64,000 bases of DNA. It comes from Adiantum capillus-veneris (Eukaryota; Streptophyta; Polypodiopsida; Polypodiales; Pteridaceae). The DNA is taken from assembly GCA_014529385.2 (NCBI GenBank), contig CM043958.1:141646234-141710233 (forward strand). The letters are read 5' to 3'. The translations under genes and the position numbers were made by a program. The stretch's first letter is position 1. The number at the start of each line of letters is the position of its first letter. Below the pieces are notes generated by a model. That model searched no databases, was not told where the DNA came from, and saw nothing but the letters and a program-made list of their open reading frames with translations. This document shows positions 60,571 to 64,000 of the stretch, in pieces.

Positions 60571-61638
60571 TTATCCTCTATAACCCTGCTCTAGGATACA
60601 TTCCTCACGTTTCAAGCTACCACATTGTGAAGCTCCACACATCCACAGTTCTTTAGGCTTACCCAACCAAGCTGGAAGTTCTGATCCTGTTACTGTGGCG
60701 GAATCAAACTCCTCAACCGGTGTTCTCGTCACATCCCTATAGCTATGGTCCCTCAAGTTTACCTTTTTTATGGTTTCCATATGTCTCAGGTATATATGGT
60801 CATAACCCCAATCTTGGACCATTTTCAATTGTCGCATGAATGGTCTTCCCAGAATGATTTCATAGTTGTTCTTCTTTCCAAAGTCAACAACAGCAAAAGT
60901 GTGTTCATATTTAATGCCACAAGAAGTAACAAGTACTTTTTCTAGCAATCCTAGGGGCTTTTCCTTGCGTTCGTCTGCAAGCTGCAGGGTCATTCGTGTG
61001 GATATCAAGGCAGGTTTTCCCCAAACCTCTTTGGTTGCAATGGCCACACCAGCTCCACTGTCAAGGATTGCCATGGTTTTTACATTATTGAATTCCACAG
61101 GAAGGGTGGTGTTTCCATCTTCTCCCTCATAATACTCGCCTACCTTGTTTAATGGCACTGGCCTAGTATTTGGTTGAGGCATTTCAAGCTCTTTGATGCC
61201 TTTCTCGATTTGAGTCATTAGGGTTTTTACACCAAATTTCTCTAGACATTTACCCACATTAGCCCACATGTTTGGTCTTATTCTGAGCAACTCGGCTAAC
61301 ATTATTGTACAGGTGACTGGGGTAGATAGAATATCTACTAGCCCCTTTGAATCGATGGCCTTGTTGGGAGACAGTCTCTGTGATGGGACTGCAACCACAT
61401 CAGACTTGGTCTCGTACTGTCCCATGTAGGACGATAGTGTTCTTAGCAAATGGGGTTGACTATCCATAGATTGTACAGATCCTTTGTCACCCCAATACGA
61501 TCGCACGTCTAGATTCATTTGAGATCCAGTCTCAAATTCCTCTATTGGTGGTAGAAACACTCCTTGTTCATCACTAGTCTTGTCTACTCGTCTTCTTAGG
61601 TCATCGGCTTCATTGGCCTCTCTGACTTGTTTCCACAA
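60571..61638 (-). pseudogene. Gypsy aspartic protease, well preserved frame
   Basis: 355 codons open. The core around residues 190-300 reads NVKTMAILDSGAGVAIATKE, then RMTLQLADERKEKPLGLLEKV, FAVVDFGKKNNYEIILGRPF and LKMVQDWGYDHIYLRH. D-S-G-A is the active site and ILGRPF the conserved C-terminal motif. The protease would cut Gag-Pol. The upstream part has no domain I know. The frame differs from its neighbours, so it is part of a broken polyprotein. Confidence 0.82.
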
Positions 61639-61652
61639 TTCGTCAAGACCAT

Positions 61653-62501
61653 TTATCTCTTTACAATCCTCAGGTATAGCTTGGTGAAATCCCTCGGAAG
61701 AGTATCCATGGTATTCAGTGCTATCCTTAGTTCTAAGGCTGGGTCTTTGAGGTTTGGTCTGTGCTCATGACTAGAATCTGGCTCTTTTAGTTCCTGGTTT
61801 TGTGGGATTACTTGTGTAGGCATGACACGGATCACATCCTCGGGTTTTGCAACTGGTGGTTCTAGAAAAGCTTGGGCTGTTTGAATCATTTTCTTGCACA
61901 GTTCAAACCTTTGCTTTTCTAGTTCCGCATAGGGATATGTCATCCACCTGTGTTCTTGGGTTTGGTTGTTTTTGAGCCTTTCATCATAGGCTTTCAAGAG
62001 GGCATCTAATGTCTCATTAACCTTCTCTGCCAACACAAATCCTCCTGAACTCGCACTTCTCGGTTTCTCATCCGTGGATGGTTCTTCTAGAGGTTTAACT
62101 ATCTGTGTAAGAGAAGGTGCCTCCTTTTCCTCATGTTGTTTTATCGTCTCCTCAGCTTCGGTAAGCTTCTCAGCTAGGGATTTTTGCTCTCGTTCCCTGC
62201 GTGCTTTCATCCTAGTCTTTCTAGCTTTCCAACTATTTCGTTTGCTCTTGGTTTTCTGATTAGATGCGTCTGTCTTTGGTCCATCATCTGTCTTTGGACT
62301 CATGTCACTTTCCGTGTTCTTTGTCTCTGGATTCTCATCAGCTTTCTTTTGAGCTTGTGCTCTCGTAACCACTTGAACTGGTACGACATTTTCATTTTTA
62401 GAGCTATTAGGTAGCTGAAAAATCCCTAATACATTTGTCGTGATTTTCCTGATTTGGTTTGGGTTTTTGGGTAATCGGGGATCAAGTGAGTGATGCCACA
62501 C
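61653..62501 (-). pseudogene. Gag-pol Lys/Glu-rich linker
   Basis: 282 codons open, very rich in Lys/Glu/Thr (KNTESDMSPKTDDGPKTD, RKTRMKARREREQKSLAEKL), with coiled-coil character around residues 90-135 and a short conserved-looking AYDERLKNNQTQEHRWMTYP. It lies between the knuckle region and the protease. No catalytic domain is visible. Confidence 0.55.
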
Positions 62502-64000
62502 TCAAGACAATAGGCATTTACTTCAGTGATCTCCGTATGAGGACATTGTTTGACCAAGTGGTTGTCATGACTTTTGTGACAACCTGTCTCTGGTTGAGGA
62601 GATTCTTTTAGCATTTCCTCTTGGCTACAAGCAAGCTTTGACCTAGATAAGCCGTTATTTGCAATGAATCGCAATGTCCTTTCGTCCATTTCATATCTTC
62701 TTTCTTTGGGCTGAAACCCAGGAGGTGGAGGTTGTACCGGCCTCACCACTCCATGTGTTTCGCTCACATTTTGTTGCTCCGAAGGGTAGTGCTCACTTTG
62801 GTTGCTATACCACATTGTAGCTGAACCCGGCGTTGGTTTATTTGATGCTTCCATCATTGGCATGTATCTCATGTCTACCGATATTCTAGCACCTGGCAGC
62901 GGAGGTTGTTATCCTAAGACAAGTTGTGGCCTTAAAACTCCTACTGGTCGTGGCGCATTCCCCGTAATGTATCTAGGTGGAGTAGGTACTTCTGGAACAG
63001 GTTGTACATACCTCTCCCTAGCATTTTCCATGCTATAATAGCACCCTTCCCCCGTATGGTTCGTCCATTTTCTCTCAATTTCACACCACTTCGGCTCTCC
63101 CGAATCAGACCTTACAAGAGGAATCAACCTCTTGACCAAGTCATCGATAAGCTTTTCTTGATCAATAGGTGCCGTTGGCTTGGCAATGGACTCACTTATC
63201 TGTGAAACACTGTGCTGAGAGGATGTGTCATCTCCTTGACTCTTTAAGTCCTTTTCTTTGTATGCCTCACAATTATCCACTAGATAAAGAGCTTCTTTGA
63301 TCAACTCGTTTAGCGTCATCCTCCTTATCATATGCAGATCCTTCTGAAGGCCCGCATGTCTCATTCCCTGGATAAAGATCAGCATCAGTCGTGCTTGCGT
63401 AGGTAATTCCGCTTTCGGACAGAGCTTAACATATCTCTTGAGCCGTAATGATGCTTTGCGTACTGATTCATCCTCTCTCTATTTGAATCTATGGATTTGC
63501 GAGACCGTGTTGTGAGCAATGCCTTTTGGGGAGAATTCTTCAATAAACTCCTCAAACAACTCATCTAGGGTCTCAAAATCCCATTTTTCCATCGAGTCGA
63601 ACCATGTAGCTGCATCATCTTCTAGAGTCAATCCAAATCCCGCAAACTGTGTCGCAAAATCTGAAACTTCCTCTGCTCTAATCACTCTTCTAAAAGCCGT
63701 TACGTGATCTCTCGGATCTTTATCTCCGGAGTATTTTCTGTTTACCCATTTCTGGACTTGGGATGGTCTAACTCGTCGATTGTCTATAAGTCTAACCAGA
63801 GACTCTCCCAATCCTTCTCTCGTTATCGCTCTTGAAGGGAATCCTGGTGGCTCTCTTCTTGGAACTCCTATAGGAATTCTCGTGTTTGGTGGAGGCATTT
63901 GTGGTCCTTCATTGACCAAACATCCACCTCTTTCTAGTACAGTCTGTGGATTTGTGCTTTCTACAACTCTGTATTCTCGTCCATACTTGTCGACAACTAT
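62426..64000 (-). pseudogene. Gypsy gag, open to the window edge except two stops
   Basis: One frame from the right edge to 62426, interrupted only by a TAG at 63479-63481 and a TAA at 62909-62911. The gag core reads VQKWVNRKYSGDKDPRDHVT, then FAGFGLTLEDDAATWFDSME and ELFEEFIEEFSP. The next part (MLIFIQGMRHAGLQKDLHMI) is the retrotransposon gag C-terminal helix region. Knuckle-like cysteines include CHKSHDNHLVKQC and CLECGITHLIPDY, the latter lacking its last Cys. It is the least decayed gag in the window. Confidence 0.82.

Larger units (their letters stand above)
59500..64000 (-). mobile_element. Ty3/gypsy element, gag-protease part, cut by window edge
   Basis: Minus-strand order from the right edge: gag, knuckle-like region, Lys/Glu-rich linker, aspartic protease, then a long polar segment. 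RT, RNase H and integrase do not follow before 58 kb, so pol is deleted or displaced. Protease landmarks (VGEYYEGED, ILDSGAGVAIATK) parallel the element at 24229-34389, marking a related but distinct family. The 5' LTR would lie beyond 64000. Confidence 0.75.

Overview
The window is nuclear DNA from a land plant. It is dominated by decayed retrotransposons and long (CT)n/(GA)n microsatellites. Only one intact host gene is recognisable: ribosomal protein L13 (eL13, RPL13), split by introns, on the minus strand at about 19.07-20.6 kb. Plant origin is supported by the plant-like eL13 sequence (206 codons, EAEKEEKK C-terminus), the Ty1/copia and Ty3/gypsy families, and the tRNA-iMet-type primer sites. 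The Penelope-like element and the very long CT tracts lean toward a non-flowering lineage such as a fern or gymnosperm, but the sequence does not prove it.

Layout. 1-2.75 kb is unassigned, with one TATA-like site. 2.75-10.9 kb holds a Penelope-like retroelement (PLE): two direct ~1.75-kb terminal repeats flank a broken reverse transcriptase, an antisense ORF lies behind it, and an inverted ~450-bp copy of the 3' region caps the element. 10.95-13.4 kb is a decayed minus-strand copia, and 13.8-15.95 kb a decayed minus-strand gypsy. 16-19 kb is mostly unassigned. RPL13 follows, then CT/CA minisatellites at 20.9-21.7 kb. 22.8-23.5 kb is a copia fragment of the family found complete further right.

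24.2-34.4 kb is a full-length but inactivated Ty3/gypsy element on the minus strand (LTRs 24229-24781 and 33814-34389, target duplication GTTGA). It sits inside an older plus-strand copia-type element ('family B'). Family B leader, gag and LTR pieces form a head-to-tail array from 23.5 to 38.1 kb. Another copia gag (38.06-44 kb) is split by a full-length minus-strand copia (38571-43661, 5-bp target duplication CAGAC). GA/CT tracts fill 44-45.1 kb. 46.0-47.5 kb carries a family B LTR fused to copia integrase/RT remains.

47.5-51 kb is AT-rich with no recognisable gene. 51.0-52.5 kb is a tandem duplication built on GA/GT tracts. 52.59-57.74 kb looks like an LTR element with very short LTRs and no recognisable pol. 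59.5-64 kb is the gag-protease part of another minus-strand gypsy element that runs off the right edge.

These units do not form a pathway. The structure is nested insertion into a repeat-rich neighbourhood around one housekeeping gene. The least conventional object is the PLE at 2.75-10.9 kb. No toxin, CRISPR or animal/crop virus gene was seen.
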